Positions 18,373 to 27,772 of a DNA stretch of 64,000 nucleotides are shown here, piece after piece. The translations under genes were made by a program, and so were the position numbers. The notes below the pieces were generated by a model. That model did not search any database. It saw nothing but the letters and a program-made list of their open reading frames with translations, and was not told the origin of the DNA. Each line of letters opens with the position of its first letter. Position 1 is the stretch's first letter. This DNA comes from Streptomyces sp. PCS3-D2 (GTDB lineage: Bacteria > Actinomycetota > Actinomycetes > Streptomycetales > Streptomycetaceae), in contig NZ_CP097800.1 in the NCBI RefSeq assembly GCF_000612545.2, positions 5,778,501-5,842,500 on the forward strand, read 5' to 3'.

Positions 18373-20334
18373 ATGACGGCCGAACTGGTCCGGGGGCAGA
18401 ACCACCCCGTGTCCCGGAGCCGGGTGGAGGTCAGGGTCTCGGCGGGTACGCCCGTCCTCGCCCTGGCCTCGTTCGCCGACGCACAGGGACGGCTCACCGG
18501 AACCGGGGCCCTGGCTCACCCGGGCGCCCGGTCCCTGCCCGGCGTGCACGCGCCGGCGGACCTCGCGGACCGGCACGCCTTCGCCGTGGACCTCGACGCC
18601 GTCGCGGCGGACGTCCACCGCGTCGGCGTGCTGCTCGTGCTGCCGCCCGGCGGCCCGGTCGGCTTCGGCGCCGTCCCGGCCCCCCACGTGGCCCTGGCGG
18701 CACCCGACGGCGGCACCGAGATCGCCGGCTACACCCTGACCGGGCTCGACGCCGAGACCGCGGTGATCGCCCTGGAGCTCTACCGGCGCCAGGGCGCATG
18801 GAAGGTCCGCGCCGTCGGCCAGGGCTACGCCGACGGCCTCGGCGCCCTGCTCGCCGACGGCGGACTGCCCGTGCCGGCCGCCCGGGAACTGGCCGCCACG
18901 GCGCTGAGCACCGCCGCCCCGGCCAAGGAGACCGACGCGACGCTCGCGACCATGCCCACCCTCGTCGGCGACCTGCGTGCCCCGCAGACCGCGCCGCGGA
19001 CTCCCGGGCCCGCCCCGGAGCCGCCGGCCCCAGCCCCGGACCCGGTTTCCGGGGTCCCGTACACCGGTGCGCCCGGTCCCGCGCCCGCCGGCGACGGCTC
19101 CCCGCCCACGATCAGCTACACCCACCCGCGCCGCCGCCGCACCAGCGGCGAGCCGCCCGAGCCGGCTCCGCGGGCCGCCGCCGCGGAGCCGGGGCAACAC
19201 CCGCAGCCGGTCGCCGGCGATGCCGCCGGGTGGTCCCTGGACGAACGGCTCTACAACCAGGTCTGGGGCATGTTCGAGGACCTGGCGCGCACGGTGGCCG
19301 CCTACCGCAGCGCCGTGGAGTTCGCCGACTCCCGCAGGGACCGCGAGCTCGACGACGCCCTCGCCGACCCGCGCCACCGCATCGGCGGCTCCGGCGACGC
19401 GGCCCGCGACGCCGCACGGGCCCGCCGCGAGGAACTGATCGCCCGGGCCCAGGCCGTCCTCGACCGCGACCTCGCCCAGCTCATCGCCGAGTCCGAGGTC
19501 GTCGAGCCCGCCCTGCCGGCCCCGTACGCCCGATGGGACAATCCCGTCTGGCACGGCCACCGCGTGCCGGAGGAGGCCCCCCTCGCCGTGCGCCTGGGCG
19601 ACCTGCACCTGCCCGAGCGGCCCGGCCTGCGCATCCCCATGCTGGTAAGGGTCCCGCTGGAGCGCGGGCTGTGGATCGACAACGGCCGTACCGGTTCCGA
19701 GGCGGCGATGGCCATGGACACCGACCGGCTGCGCCGCGCCGCCATGGACATGGCCGTCGCCCACGCGGTACGGCTGCTCGCGGTCCACCCCGCCGGCCGG
19801 TTCTCCGTCCACGTCATCGACGCGGCCGGGGCCGGCGCGGCCTCCCTGGAGCCCCTGGTGCGGGCCGGGGTGCTGGCCGCGCCGCCCACCACCGGGGCCG
19901 CGGCGGTGGGCAGGACGCTGGCCGAGCTCACGCGCCGGGTGGACCTGGTGCAGATGGCGCTGAAGGCCGGGGCCCCCGAGGACCTGCCACCGGACGTGGA
20001 CACGGCCGAGCAGCTGCTCATCGTCCACGACTTCCCGCACGGCTTCGACGACCGGGCCGTCACCCAGCTCCGCTACCTGGCCGACGAGGGCGCGGCGGTC
20101 GGCGTGCACCTGCTGATGGTCGCCGACCGTGACGAGGCGTCCGCCTACGGGCCGCTGCTGGACCCGCTGTGGCGCTCCCTGATGCGGCTCTCGCCGGTAC
20201 CGGACGACCACCTCGCCGACCCGTGGGTGCACCACGCCTGGACCTTCGAACCGAACCTTCCGCCGGAGGGCAGCCGAGTCCTCGACCAGGCACTGGACCG
20301 GGTGGCGGAGGCCCGGCGCACTACCCGCCCGTGA
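18373..20334 (+). CDS. TerD-like protein with degenerate FtsK-like C-terminus
   Basis: A 653-residue protein. Residues 1-170 form a divergent TerD-like beta-sandwich (VEVRVSAGTPVLALASF, FAVDLDAVAADVHRVGVLLVL, LTGLDAETAVIALELYRRQGAWKVRAVGQGY). Residues 195-270 are a Pro/Ala-rich linker. The rest contains a helical section (270-380) and an alpha/beta section (390-630) whose tail, TAEQLLIVHDFPHGFDDRAV...DEGAAVGVHLLMVADRD, looks like the Walker B strand and following strand of FtsK/EccC-type ATPases; no Walker A is present. ATG 18373 follows a GGGGGAGGGG stretch 9-18 bp upstream. It sits between terD and the riboswitch-terC unit. Confidence 0.8.
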   Translation: MTAELVRGQNHPVSRSRVEVRVSAGTPVLALASFADAQGRLTGTGALAHPGARSLPGVHAPADLADRHAFAVDLDAVAADVHRVGVLLVLPPGGPVGFGAVPAPHVALAAPDGGTEIAGYTLTGLDAETAVIALELYRRQGAWKVRAVGQGYADGLGALLADGGLPVPAARELAATALSTAAPAKETDATLATMPTLVGDLRAPQTAPRTPGPAPEPPAPAPDPVSGVPYTGAPGPAPAGDGSPPTISYTHPRRRRTSGEPPEPAPRAAAAEPGQHPQPVAGDAAGWSLDERLYNQVWGMFEDLARTVAAYRSAVEFADSRRDRELDDALADPRHRIGGSGDAARDAARARREELIARAQAVLDRDLAQLIAESEVVEPALPAPYARWDNPVWHGHRVPEEAPLAVRLGDLHLPERPGLRIPMLVRVPLERGLWIDNGRTGSEAAMAMDTDRLRRAAMDMAVAHAVRLLAVHPAGRFSVHVIDAAGAGAASLEPLVRAGVLAAPPTTGAAAVGRTLAELTRRVDLVQMALKAGAPEDLPPDVDTAEQLLIVHDFPHGFDDRAVTQLRYLADEGAAVGVHLLMVADRDEASAYGPLLDPLWRSLMRLSPVPDDHLADPWVHHAWTFEPNLPPEGSRVLDQALDRVAEARRTTRP

Positions 20335-20387
20335 CCATCCTTTGGTATTCCCTTTACCTTTTTGCCTTCCGGCGGGTAAGCTCGTCC

Positions 20388-20527
20388 GTGCGGAGGGGAG
20401 TATTCCTGCTTTCCTGCTACGGCGTACCCGTCAATACGGACCGTTGCGTTTGAATGAGCACGCGTCGGTCCCGGGGCGTCGGCCCACGGCCTCCAGGCCG
20501 CCCGGGCGGAAGAGACCTCCGGCAGCG
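20388..20527 (+). promoter_or_regulatory. yybP-ykoY (manganese) riboswitch upstream of terC
   Basis: All conserved parts of the yybP-ykoY Mn2+ aptamer are present in order: P1 5' strand CGGAGG (20391-20396), the L1 signature GGGGAGTA (20395-20402), the L3 signature CGTCAATACG (20429-20438), a variable GC-rich arm, then AGAGACCTCCG closing P1 (20512-20521). The bases around the cross-docked Mn2+ site of solved structures (GGGGAGUA and the GUCAA loop) are intact. The family normally switches on Mn2+ exporters. Here it precedes terC by about 50 bp. CCTCCGGC (20516-20523), which contains the P1 3' strand, is exactly complementary to GCCGGAGG (20556-20563), which contains the terC Shine-Dalgarno, implying translational control. 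Confidence 0.9.
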
Positions 20528-20573
20528 ATGACGCTGACGAAGTGCTGAGCCATCCGCCGGAGGCGTATTCACC

Positions 20574-21554
20574 ATGGAAGTTTCCTGGGCCCTGTGGGTC
20601 GCGACCGTCCTCGGTCTGTCCCTCCTCATCGGTGCCGACTTCTTCATCGGCCGCAAACCCCACGACGTGTCGATCAAGGAAGCCGGCACCTGGACGGTCG
20701 TCTGGATCGTCCTCGCCGTGCTCTTCGGCCTCGGCCTGTGGTTCTTCGGCAACCCGCAGGCCTCCCAGGAGTTCTTCGCGGGCTTCATCACCGAGAAGTC
20801 CCTGAGCGTCGACAACCTGTTCGTCTTCGTCCTGATCATGGCGAAGTTCGCGGTGCCCTCCCACCTCCAGCAGCGCGTGCTGCTCATCGGCGTGCTGATC
20901 GCACTCGTCCTGCGCGCGGTCTTCATCGCCGCCGGCGCCGCGATCATCGCCAGCTTCAGCTGGGTCTTCTACATCTTCGGCGCGTTCCTGATCTACACCG
21001 CGTGGAAGCTGATCCAGGAGGCCCGCAAGGACGAGGGCGACGAGGAGTTCGAGGAGAACCGCCTCCTCAAGTCCGTCGAGAAGAAGTTCGGCGTGGCCGA
21101 CCGCTACCACGGCACCAAGCTCTTCGTCGTCAACAACGGCAAGCGCGTCCTGACACCGCTGATGATCGTGATGCTCGCCATCGGCACCACCGACGTGCTG
21201 TTCGCGCTGGACTCGATCCCCGCCATCTTCGGCCTCACCCAGGACCCGTACATCGTCTTCACGGCCAACGCCTTCGCGCTGATGGGCCTGCGCCAGCTGT
21301 ACTTCCTCATCGGCGGCCTGCTGGAGAAGCTGGTCCACCTCAGCTACGGTCTGTCGATCATCCTCGGCTTCATCGGCGTCAAGCTGGTGCTGCACGCCCT
21401 CCACGAGTCCGGCGTCCACGTCCCGGAGATCTCGATCCCGTTCTCCCTGGCCGTCATCTGCGGCGTCCTGATCATCACCACGATCACCAGCCTGATCGCC
21501 TCGAAGAAGCAGGCGGCGGCCGAGGCCGCCGACAGCGAGAGCGTCGGCGCCTGA
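20574..21554 (+). CDS. terC: TerC-family integral membrane protein (probable Mn2+ exporter)
   Basis: A 326-residue TerC/Alx-type membrane protein with about nine hydrophobic helices. Signatures include SLLIGADFFIGRKPHDVSIK, FITEKSLSVDNLFVFVLIM near residue 75 (acidic Glu/Asp in the membrane) and AIGTTDVLFALDSIPAIFGL near 205, the two DN/DS motifs thought to carry the metal path. Family members export Mn2+ and help metallate secreted proteins. The upstream Mn2+ riboswitch strongly supports a manganese role over tellurite resistance. The Shine-Dalgarno GGAGG at 20559-20563 is 10 bases before ATG. A bidirectional hairpin ends the gene. Confidence 0.95.
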   Translation: MEVSWALWVATVLGLSLLIGADFFIGRKPHDVSIKEAGTWTVVWIVLAVLFGLGLWFFGNPQASQEFFAGFITEKSLSVDNLFVFVLIMAKFAVPSHLQQRVLLIGVLIALVLRAVFIAAGAAIIASFSWVFYIFGAFLIYTAWKLIQEARKDEGDEEFEENRLLKSVEKKFGVADRYHGTKLFVVNNGKRVLTPLMIVMLAIGTTDVLFALDSIPAIFGLTQDPYIVFTANAFALMGLRQLYFLIGGLLEKLVHLSYGLSIILGFIGVKLVLHALHESGVHVPEISIPFSLAVICGVLIITTITSLIASKKQAAAEAADSESVGA

Positions 21555-21566
21555 TCGCACCCGGGT

Positions 21567-23024
21567 TCACACGGGGGCGGCCGACGAGGCCGCCCCCGCG
21601 TCCACCGGCCTCTCCGCGGTCCCCGCACCCGACCGCTTCCCCACGAGCAGGGGGCTGGTCTCCGGGAGCAGTGCGAAGCATCCCAGGCTGACCAGGGCGA
21701 TCCCGGTCAGGTAGGCCGCGACGCCCCACGGCGGACCGGAGCCGCCCGCCAGCGCCGTCGCCACGATCGGGGTCAGCGCCCCGCCCAGCACACCGCCCAG
21801 GTTGTAGCCGACGGCCGCGCCGGTGCAGCGGATCCGCGGGGCGTACAGCTCCGGCAGGTACGCGCCCACCACCGCGAACATCGTCACCATGCCGAGCAGC
21901 GCCACCGCGAAGCCCAGCGTCATCAGCAGCGGGTCGGCCGTCTGCAAGAGGGCCACCAGCGGGAACATCCACACGGCGCTGACGGCGCACCCGGCCAGGC
22001 ACAGCGGCCGCCGTCCGTAGCGGTCGCCGAGCGCGGCCAGGAGCGGGGTCGCCAGACCCTTGACCGTGACGGCCGCCATGATGCAGGCCAGCATCGTCGT
22101 GCGGCCCACCGAGAGGTGCTCTGCGGCGTAGGCGAGGGACCAGGTGGTGACCGCGTAGAAGACGGCGTAGCCCACGGCCAGGGCCCCGCCCGTCAGCACG
22201 AGCAGCCGCCAGTGGCCCCGGACCACCTCGGAGAGCGGGGCGTCGGCCCGCCGCCCGGTGGCCGCGAGCGCGCGGAACTGCGGGGTCTCCTCCGTCGAGC
22301 GGCGCAGCCACAGCCCGGCCAGCGCCAGCAGCCCGGCCGCCCAGAACGGCACCCGCCATCCCCAGGAGGCGAACTGGGCGTCGGTCAGCGAGGCGGACAG
22401 TCCCAGCATCAGGCCGTTGGCCAGCAGGAACCCCACCGCCGGACCGATCTGCGGGAAGCTCGCCCACAGTCCGCGCCGGTGCTCCGGCGCGTGTTCTGCG
22501 GTCAGCAGCACCGCGCCGCCCCACTCCCCGCCGAGCCCCAGGCCCTGGAGGAAGCGCAGCAGGAGCAGTAGTACAGGCGCGGCGATGCCGATCGTCTCGT
22601 ACGCCGGCACACAGCCGACGGCGACGGTGGCGAGGCCGGTGAGCAGCAGGGAGGCCAGCAGGACCGGGCGCCGTCCGTAGCGGTCGCCGATGTGACCGAA
22701 GACGGCGGACCCCAGCGGGCGGGCGAGGAAGCCGACGCCGAAGGTGCCGAAGGCGGCGAGGGTCCCGGCGAGTGGTGAGAAGGAGGGGAAGAAGAGCGGG
22801 CCGAGCACGAGCGCGGCAGCCGTCCCGTACACGAAGAAGTCGTAGAACTCGATCGCGGTCCCGGCGAGGGCCGCGCAGGCGAGCCGCAGCATGCCGGGCC
22901 GGGCGGGGGCCTCGTCGGCGGCGGCCCCGGGGGCTTCGTCGGCGGCGGCCCCGGGGGCTTCGTCGGCGGCGGCCCCGGGGCCCGGGGCGGAGGCGGCAGG
23001 GGGCGGAGAGGGGTCCTGTTGCAT
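21567..23024 (-). CDS. MHS-family metabolite:proton symporter (MFS)
   Basis: A 485-residue transporter of the metabolite:H+ symporter branch (ProP/ShiA/KgtP type) of the major facilitators. Diagnostic motifs: AGTAIEFYDFFVYGTAAAL near residue 55, FGHIGDRYGRRPVL in loop 2-3, RFLQGLGLGGEWGGAVLL in helix 4-5, ALGDRYGRRPL in loop 8-9; about 12 helices. The N-terminus has a cytosolic tail with three copies of an 8-residue Ala/Asp/Glu/Pro repeat. The start at ATG 23022-23024 is the natural one. Substrate (organic acid, betaine or proline) cannot be told. Confidence 0.9.
   Translation of the reverse strand: MQQDPSPPPAASAPGPGAAADEAPGAAADEAPGAAADEAPARPGMLRLACAALAGTAIEFYDFFVYGTAAALVLGPLFFPSFSPLAGTLAAFGTFGVGFLARPLGSAVFGHIGDRYGRRPVLLASLLLTGLATVAVGCVPAYETIGIAAPVLLLLLRFLQGLGLGGEWGGAVLLTAEHAPEHRRGLWASFPQIGPAVGFLLANGLMLGLSASLTDAQFASWGWRVPFWAAGLLALAGLWLRRSTEETPQFRALAATGRRADAPLSEVVRGHWRLLVLTGGALAVGYAVFYAVTTWSLAYAAEHLSVGRTTMLACIMAAVTVKGLATPLLAALGDRYGRRPLCLAGCAVSAVWMFPLVALLQTADPLLMTLGFAVALLGMVTMFAVVGAYLPELYAPRIRCTGAAVGYNLGGVLGGALTPIVATALAGGSGPPWGVAAYLTGIALVSLGCFALLPETSPLLVGKRSGAGTAERPVDAGAASSAAPV
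21572..21598. terminator. Hairpin terminator between terC and MHS transporter gene
   Basis: An 11-bp perfect GC stem (CGGGGGCGGCC ... GGCCGCCCCCG) with loop GACGA lies 17 bases after the terC stop and inside the last codons of the convergent transporter gene. It can serve both directions. There is no U-tract, as is common in Streptomyces. Confidence 0.75.
22911..22982. repeat. 24-bp in-frame tandem repeat (three copies) in MHS transporter gene
   Basis: Three near-identical 24-bp units encode the repeated GAAADEAP segment in the transporter's N-terminal tail; the first differs by one base in the aligned region. Such repeats expand and contract by slippage without breaking the frame. Confidence 0.85.
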
Positions 23025-23134
23025 GCCGCACCAGATACCGCCTCCCCGCCCGCAGGGACATGCGTTCGGCCGTCAACGACCGGAAGGAGTGCTCCGCGTG
23101 CCGAAGTTGACGCGTTGCGCTCCCCGGACGGTCC

Positions 23135-23791
23135 CTACCACCCGCGCTCGCGCCACTCCGCCAGGTGCGGACGCTCGGCGCCGAGCGTGGTGTCGTTGCC
23201 ATGGCCCGGGTAGACCCAGGTCTCGTCGGGCAGCTGCTCGAAGAGCTTGTGCTGCACGTCGTCGAGGAGGTTCTTGAAGGCCTCCGGGTCGCCGTGGGTG
23301 TTGCCGACGCCGCCCGGGAAGAGGCAGTCGCCGGTGAACACGTGCGCGTGGCCGTGCGGGTCGTCGTAGACCAGGGCGATCGAGCCGGGGGTGTGCCCGA
23401 CCAGGTGCCGCGCGGTCAGTTCGACCCGGCCCACCCGCACCGTGTCCCCGTCCGCGACCGGGACGTCGGTCGCGACCGGGATGCCCTCGGCGTCGAGGGC
23501 GCCCGCGTAGGTCCGCGCGCCGGTGGCCGCCACGACCTCTGCGAGCGCGCCCCAGTGGTCGCCGTGCCGGTGGGTGGTGACGACGGAGGCGATGCCGTCG
23601 TCGCCGATCAGGTTCAGCAGCGTCTGCGGTTCGGCCGCCGCGTCGATGAGCAGCTGCTCGTCGGTCGCCCGACAGCGCAGCAGGTAGGCGTTGTTGTTCA
23701 TCGAACCCACGGCGACTTTGGAAATCATCAGGTCCGCGAGTTCGTGCACGTCGGCCGGACCGCCGACCTTGACCTCTCCGGTGTACGTCAT
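23135..23791 (-). CDS. MBL-fold metallo-hydrolase (glyoxalase II-like)
   Basis: A 218-residue metallo-beta-lactamase-fold hydrolase. The metal-binding motif is TTHRHGDHWG (HxHxDH) near residue 73. Further ligands are in ARHLVGHTPGSIAL, FTGDCLFPGGVGNT and the C-terminal YPGHGNDTTLG. This arrangement is that of glyoxalase II-type thioester hydrolases; in actinomycetes the thiol carrier would be mycothiol. The neighbour upstream on the same strand is a mycothiol-dependent isomerase-family gene, which fits, with 23 bp between them. Thiol specificity is inference. Confidence 0.88.
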   Translation of the reverse strand: MTYTGEVKVGGPADVHELADLMISKVAVGSMNNNAYLLRCRATDEQLLIDAAAEPQTLLNLIGDDGIASVVTTHRHGDHWGALAEVVAATGARTYAGALDAEGIPVATDVPVADGDTVRVGRVELTARHLVGHTPGSIALVYDDPHGHAHVFTGDCLFPGGVGNTHGDPEAFKNLLDDVQHKLFEQLPDETWVYPGHGNDTTLGAERPHLAEWRERGW

Positions 23792-23814
23792 GTGGTGATC
23801 CTAGAGGTGTCTTC

Positions 23815-24504
23815 CTACAACGGCGGGAGCTCGGGGAGGGGGCCTCCCGTGGTGGTCAGGGAGGCTCCCCGGTCGCCGCGGCCGGCGAGCCAGGCGAGCA
23901 GTGCGGCGGGGGTGCCGGAGACGGTCACGACAGGGTCCCCGGCGGAGCCGGTGCGCCAGGTGCGCCCGTCGGGGGCGGCCAGGGCCGTCGCGGGCACGTC
24001 CGGGCGCCCGGACCAGCGGTCGGCGAGGAAGGCGATCTCGCGGTCGGTGAACTCCTGCGGGAGGTCGGTGAGCTCGTAGCCGATGTTCAGGTCGACGTGG
24101 TGCAGGTCGACCTCGACCCAGCGGCGGAAGGGCACGTTCGAGGCCAGGTCCGTGACGCCGTTGCGCAGCTCGACGGTGCGCGACCAGTCCTGGTCGTGCT
24201 CGGTGGCGGCGAGGAAGCGGGCCGCGGAATCACCGAGGTCCGCCAGGTGTTCTTCCAGGGGCCGGCCGGCGTCGCGTGCGATGTCCGCGTCGCGCGCCTC
24301 GCCGCTCTCGTACATCGGGCGGCCCTCGAAGACGTTCAGGAGGGCGTCGGCGTTGCGCGCGAGGTGGGCCAGGATGTGGCCGCGCGTCCAGCCGGGAAGG
24401 TGTGACTCCCCGGAGAGCCCGGCGTTGTCCAGTTTCGCGACCGCGGTCAGCAGTCGGTCCGTGGCTTCACGTACAGATCGCAGGTCGTGCACATGATCAG
24501 TCAT
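23815..24504 (-). CDS. Maleylpyruvate isomerase-family, mycothiol-dependent protein
   Basis: A 229-residue DinB/MDMPI-fold protein. Features: HLPGWTRGHILAHLARNADAL (metal-ligand His in WTRGHIxxH) near residue 38 and a second set in RRWVEVDLHHVDLNIGYE near 128. The family uses mycothiol in actinobacteria, the type enzyme converting maleylpyruvate to fumarylpyruvate. ATG 24502-24504 is set by homology; the longer frame reaches into the uvrA promoter region. It probably forms an operon with the MBL-fold hydrolase downstream and is divergent from uvrA across 185 bp. The actual substrate is not shown. Confidence 0.87.
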   Translation of the reverse strand: MTDHVHDLRSVREATDRLLTAVAKLDNAGLSGESHLPGWTRGHILAHLARNADALLNVFEGRPMYESGEARDADIARDAGRPLEEHLADLGDSAARFLAATEHDQDWSRTVELRNGVTDLASNVPFRRWVEVDLHHVDLNIGYELTDLPQEFTDREIAFLADRWSGRPDVPATALAAPDGRTWRTGSAGDPVVTVSGTPAALLAWLAGRGDRGASLTTTGGPLPELPPL

Positions 24505-24689
24505 GACGTCGAGCGTAGTGCTCGGAGCCCGTGGCCACACGATCGGGTGAAGAGGTCTGCGGAGTGCCGTAAATCGAATGTGCGTGCTATACGCTCGAAG
24601 TCCAGACTCCATCTCCACCGCAGAGGCGCCCCCCATACCCTGGGACGGGGGCCGTGCCCCCCGCTCTCTCAAGAAAGGTGCAGACCGGC

Positions 24690-27600
24690 GTGACCGACCG
24701 TCTCATCGTTCGTGGCGCTCGCGAGCACAACCTCAAGAACGTCTCGCTCGACCTGCCCCGCGATTCGCTCATCGTCTTCACCGGACTCTCCGGATCGGGC
24801 AAGTCCTCCCTGGCCTTCGACACGATCTTCGCCGAGGGTCAGCGCCGCTACGTCGAGTCGCTCTCGTCGTACGCCCGCCAGTTCCTCGGGCAGATGGACA
24901 AGCCCGACGTCGACTTCATCGAGGGCCTCTCCCCGGCCGTCTCGATCGACCAGAAGTCCACCTCGCGCAACCCGCGCTCGACCGTCGGCACCATCACCGA
25001 GGTCTACGACTACCTCCGCCTCCTCTTCGCCCGCATCGGCAAGCCGCACTGCCCCGAGTGCCGCCGGCCCATTGCGCGCCAGTCGCCCCAGGCGATCGTC
25101 GACAAGGTGCTCGCGCTCCCCGAGGGAAGCCGCTTCCAGGTGCTCTCGCCGCTGGTGCGCGAACGCAAGGGCGAGTTCGTGGACCTCTTCGCCGACCTCC
25201 AGACCAAGGGCTACAGCCGGGCGCGGGTGGACGGGGAGACGATCCAGCTCTCCGAGCCGCCGACGCTGAAGAAGCAGGAGAAGCACACGATCGAGGTGGT
25301 CATCGACCGCCTCACCGTCAAGGACAGTGCCAAGCGCCGCCTCACCGACAGCGTGGAGACGGCCCTCGGCCTCTCCGGTGGCATGGTGATCCTGGACTTC
25401 GTCGACCTCGCCGAGGACGACCCCGAGCGTGAACGGATGTATTCCGAGCACCTCTACTGCCCGTACGACGACCTGTCCTTCGAGGAGCTGGAGCCGCGCT
25501 CCTTCTCCTTCAACTCGCCCTTCGGCGCCTGCCCCGAGTGCACCGGCATCGGCACGCGGATGGAGGTGGACCCGGAGCTGATCGTCCCGGACGAGGACAA
25601 GTCCCTCGACGAGGGCGCGGTCTCCCCGTGGTCGCTCGGCCACACCAAGGACTACTTCCAGCGGCTGATCGGCGCGCTCGCCGCGGAGCTCGGCTTCCGT
25701 ACGGACATCCCGTGGGCCGGGCTGCCGGTGCGGGCGAAGAAGGCCCTGCTGCACGGCCACCGGACCCAGATCGAGGTCCGCTATCGCAACCGCTACGGGC
25801 GCGAGCGGGCCTACACGACGGCCTTCGAGGGCGCCGTGCCGTTCGTGAAGCGGCGGCACGCGGAGTCGGAGAGCGACGCCAGCCGCGAGCGCTTCGAGGG
25901 CTACATGCGCGAGGTGCCCTGCCCGACCTGTGAGGGCACCCGCCTCAAGCCGATCGTGCTCGCGGTGACCGTGATGGAGAAGTCGATCGCCGAGGTCGCC
26001 GCCATGTCGATCAGCGAGTGCGCGGACTTCCTCGGGCGGATGCGCCTCGACGCCCGCGACAAGAAGATCGCCGAGCGGGTCCTGAAGGAGGTCAACGAGC
26101 GGCTCCGCTTCCTGGTGGACGTCGGTCTGGACTACCTCTCCCTCAACCGGGCGGCCGGCACCCTCTCGGGCGGCGAGGCCCAGCGCATCCGGCTCGCCAC
26201 GCAGATCGGCTCCGGCCTCGTCGGTGTCCTCTACGTGTTGGACGAGCCGTCCATCGGCCTGCACCAGCGCGACAACCACCGGCTGATCGAGACGCTGGTG
26301 CGGCTGCGGGACATGGGCAACACCCTGATCGTCGTCGAGCACGACGAGGACACCATCAAGGTGGCCGACTGGGTCGTGGACATCGGCCCGGGTGCGGGCG
26401 AGCACGGCGGCAAGGTGGTCCACAGCGGTTCGCTCAAGGAACTGCTGAAGAACTCCGAGTCGATGACCGGGCAGTACCTCTCGGGGAAGAAGGCCATCGG
26501 GATCCCGGACGTCCGCCGGCCCGTGAACGGCGAGCGCAGGCTGACCGTCCACGGTGCCAAGGAGAACAACCTGCGGGACATCGACGTGTCCTTCCCGCTG
26601 GGCGTGCTCACGGCCGTCACCGGTGTCTCCGGCTCCGGGAAGTCGACCCTGGTCAACGACATCCTCTACACACACCTGGCGCGGGAGCTGAACGGCGCCC
26701 GCTCGGTCCCGGGGCGGCACACCCGTGTGGACGGCGACGACCTCGTCGACAAGGTGGTCCACGTCGACCAGTCGCCCATCGGCCGGACACCCCGGTCGAA
26801 CCCGGCGACGTACACCGGCGTCTTCGACCACGTGCGCAAGCTCTTCGCCGAGACGATGGAGGCGAAGGTGCGCGGCTACCTGCCGGGCCGCTTCTCCTTC
26901 AACGTCAAGGGCGGCCGGTGCGAGAACTGCTCCGGCGACGGCACGATCAAGATCGAGATGAACTTCCTGCCGGACGTCTACGTCCCGTGCGAGGTCTGCC
27001 ACGGCGACCGGTACAACCGGGAGACGCTGGAGGTCCACTACAAGGGCAAGTCCATCGCGGAAGTCCTCAACATGCCGATCGAGGAGGCGCTGGGCTTCTT
27101 CGAAGCCGTGCCCACGATCGCGCGCCACCTCAAGACGCTGAACGAGGTGGGTCTCGGCTACGTCCGCCTCGGCCAGTCCGCGCCGACGCTGTCAGGCGGC
27201 GAGGCGCAGCGCGTGAAGCTGGCCTCCGAGCTGCAGAAGCGCTCGACGGGCCGGACGGTGTACGTACTGGACGAGCCGACGACGGGCCTGCACTTCGAGG
27301 ACATCTCGAAGCTGATCAAGGTGCTGTCGGGGCTCGTCGACAAGGGCAACTCGGTGATCGTCATCGAGCACAACCTGGACGTCATCAAGACCGCGGACTG
27401 GGTCATCGACATGGGCCCCGAAGGCGGTTACGGCGGAGGCATGGTGGTGGCCGAGGGCACGCCCGAGCAGGTGGCCTCGGTCGGCGCGAGCCACACGGGC
27501 AAGTTCCTGCGGGACATTCTGGGCGCCGACCGGGTCTCCGACGCGGCGGCACCCCCGGCACGGGCCGCGGCGAAGAAGACCCCCGTCAAGAAGGCGGCCC

Positions 27601-27725
27601 CGGCCAAGAAGGCGGCCGCGGCGAAGAAGGCGGCCGCGGCGAAGAAGGCGGCCGCGGCGAAGAAGGCGGCCCCCGCCAAGAAGACGGCGGCCAAAACCGC
27701 GGTGGCCCGGACCCGCAAGGCCTAG
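24690..27725 (+). CDS. uvrA: Excinuclease ABC subunit A
   Basis: A 1011-residue UvrA, the damage-sensing ABC ATPase of nucleotide excision repair. The first ATPase half has [16 protein letters not shown] (Walker A near residue 32) and [19 protein letters not shown]; the second has [16 protein letters not shown] and [18 protein letters not shown] with [10 protein letters not shown]. Zinc modules are visible as CPECRRPI and CPECTGIG in the first half and [19 protein letters not shown] in the second. GTG 24690 starts the canonical [17 protein letters not shown]. The last ~65 residues are a Lys/Ala repeat tail ([12 protein letters not shown]) beyond the enzyme core, resembling histone H1 tails. 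Confidence 0.97.
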   Translation: MTDRLIVRGAREHNLKNVSLDLPRDSLIVFTGLSGSGKSSLAFDTIFAEGQRRYVESLSSYARQFLGQMDKPDVDFIEGLSPAVSIDQKSTSRNPRSTVGTITEVYDYLRLLFARIGKPHCPECRRPIARQSPQAIVDKVLALPEGSRFQVLSPLVRERKGEFVDLFADLQTKGYSRARVDGETIQLSEPPTLKKQEKHTIEVVIDRLTVKDSAKRRLTDSVETALGLSGGMVILDFVDLAEDDPERERMYSEHLYCPYDDLSFEELEPRSFSFNSPFGACPECTGIGTRMEVDPELIVPDEDKSLDEGAVSPWSLGHTKDYFQRLIGALAAELGFRTDIPWAGLPVRAKKALLHGHRTQIEVRYRNRYGRERAYTTAFEGAVPFVKRRHAESESDASRERFEGYMREVPCPTCEGTRLKPIVLAVTVMEKSIAEVAAMSISECADFLGRMRLDARDKKIAERVLKEVNERLRFLVDVGLDYLSLNRAAGTLSGGEAQRIRLATQIGSGLVGVLYVLDEPSIGLHQRDNHRLIETLVRLRDMGNTLIVVEHDEDTIKVADWVVDIGPGAGEHGGKVVHSGSLKELLKNSESMTGQYLSGKKAIGIPDVRRPVNGERRLTVHGAKENNLRDIDVSFPLGVLTAVTGVSGSGKSTLVNDILYTHLARELNGARSVPGRHTRVDGDDLVDKVVHVDQSPIGRTPRSNPATYTGVFDHVRKLFAETMEAKVRGYLPGRFSFNVKGGRCENCSGDGTIKIEMNFLPDVYVPCEVCHGDRYNRETLEVHYKGKSIAEVLNMPIEEALGFFEAVPTIARHLKTLNEVGLGYVRLGQSAPTLSGGEAQRVKLASELQKRSTGRTVYVLDEPTTGLHFEDISKLIKVLSGLVDKGNSVIVIEHNLDVIKTADWVIDMGPEGGYGGGMVVAEGTPEQVASVGASHTGKFLRDILGADRVSDAAAPPARAAAKKTPVKKAAPAKKAAAAKKAAAAKKAAAAKKAAPAKKTAAKTAVARTRKA
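27606..27671 (+). repeat. 18-bp tandem repeats encoding UvrA Lys/Ala tail
   Basis: AAGAAGGCGGCCGCGGCG is repeated exactly three times (27606-27659), followed by a partial fourth copy. The units encode KKAAAA. They are a likely site of in-frame length change between strains. Confidence 0.85.
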
Positions 27726-27742
27726 CCGGCAGCCCCGCCGGA

Positions 27743-27772
27743 CTTCCCGCCGCCGCCCGGCCCGGCGGGAAG
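27743..27772 (+). terminator. uvrA terminator hairpin
   Basis: Seventeen bases after the uvrA TAG, CTTCCCGCCG pairs perfectly with CGGCGGGAAG around a 10-base loop. It is a GC stem without a clear U-tract. The remaining ~160 bp to the convergent MerR-methyltransferase gene show no further feature. Confidence 0.65.

Noticed and set aside
18205-20235. 676-codon minus-strand frame opposite the TerD-like gene
   Set aside because: GC-bias shadow; composition not protein-like and no Shine-Dalgarno.
20574-21554. Tellurite-resistance function for TerC
   Set aside because: Name only; the Mn2+ riboswitch upstream points to manganese export instead.
24505-24689. LexA (SOS) box before uvrA
   Set aside because: TCGAATGTGCGTG is loosely similar but lacks the symmetric GAAC-n4-GTTC core.
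24669-27128. 819-codon minus-strand frame opposite uvrA
   Set aside because: Shadow of a strongly coding plus-strand gene; no recognisable domain.
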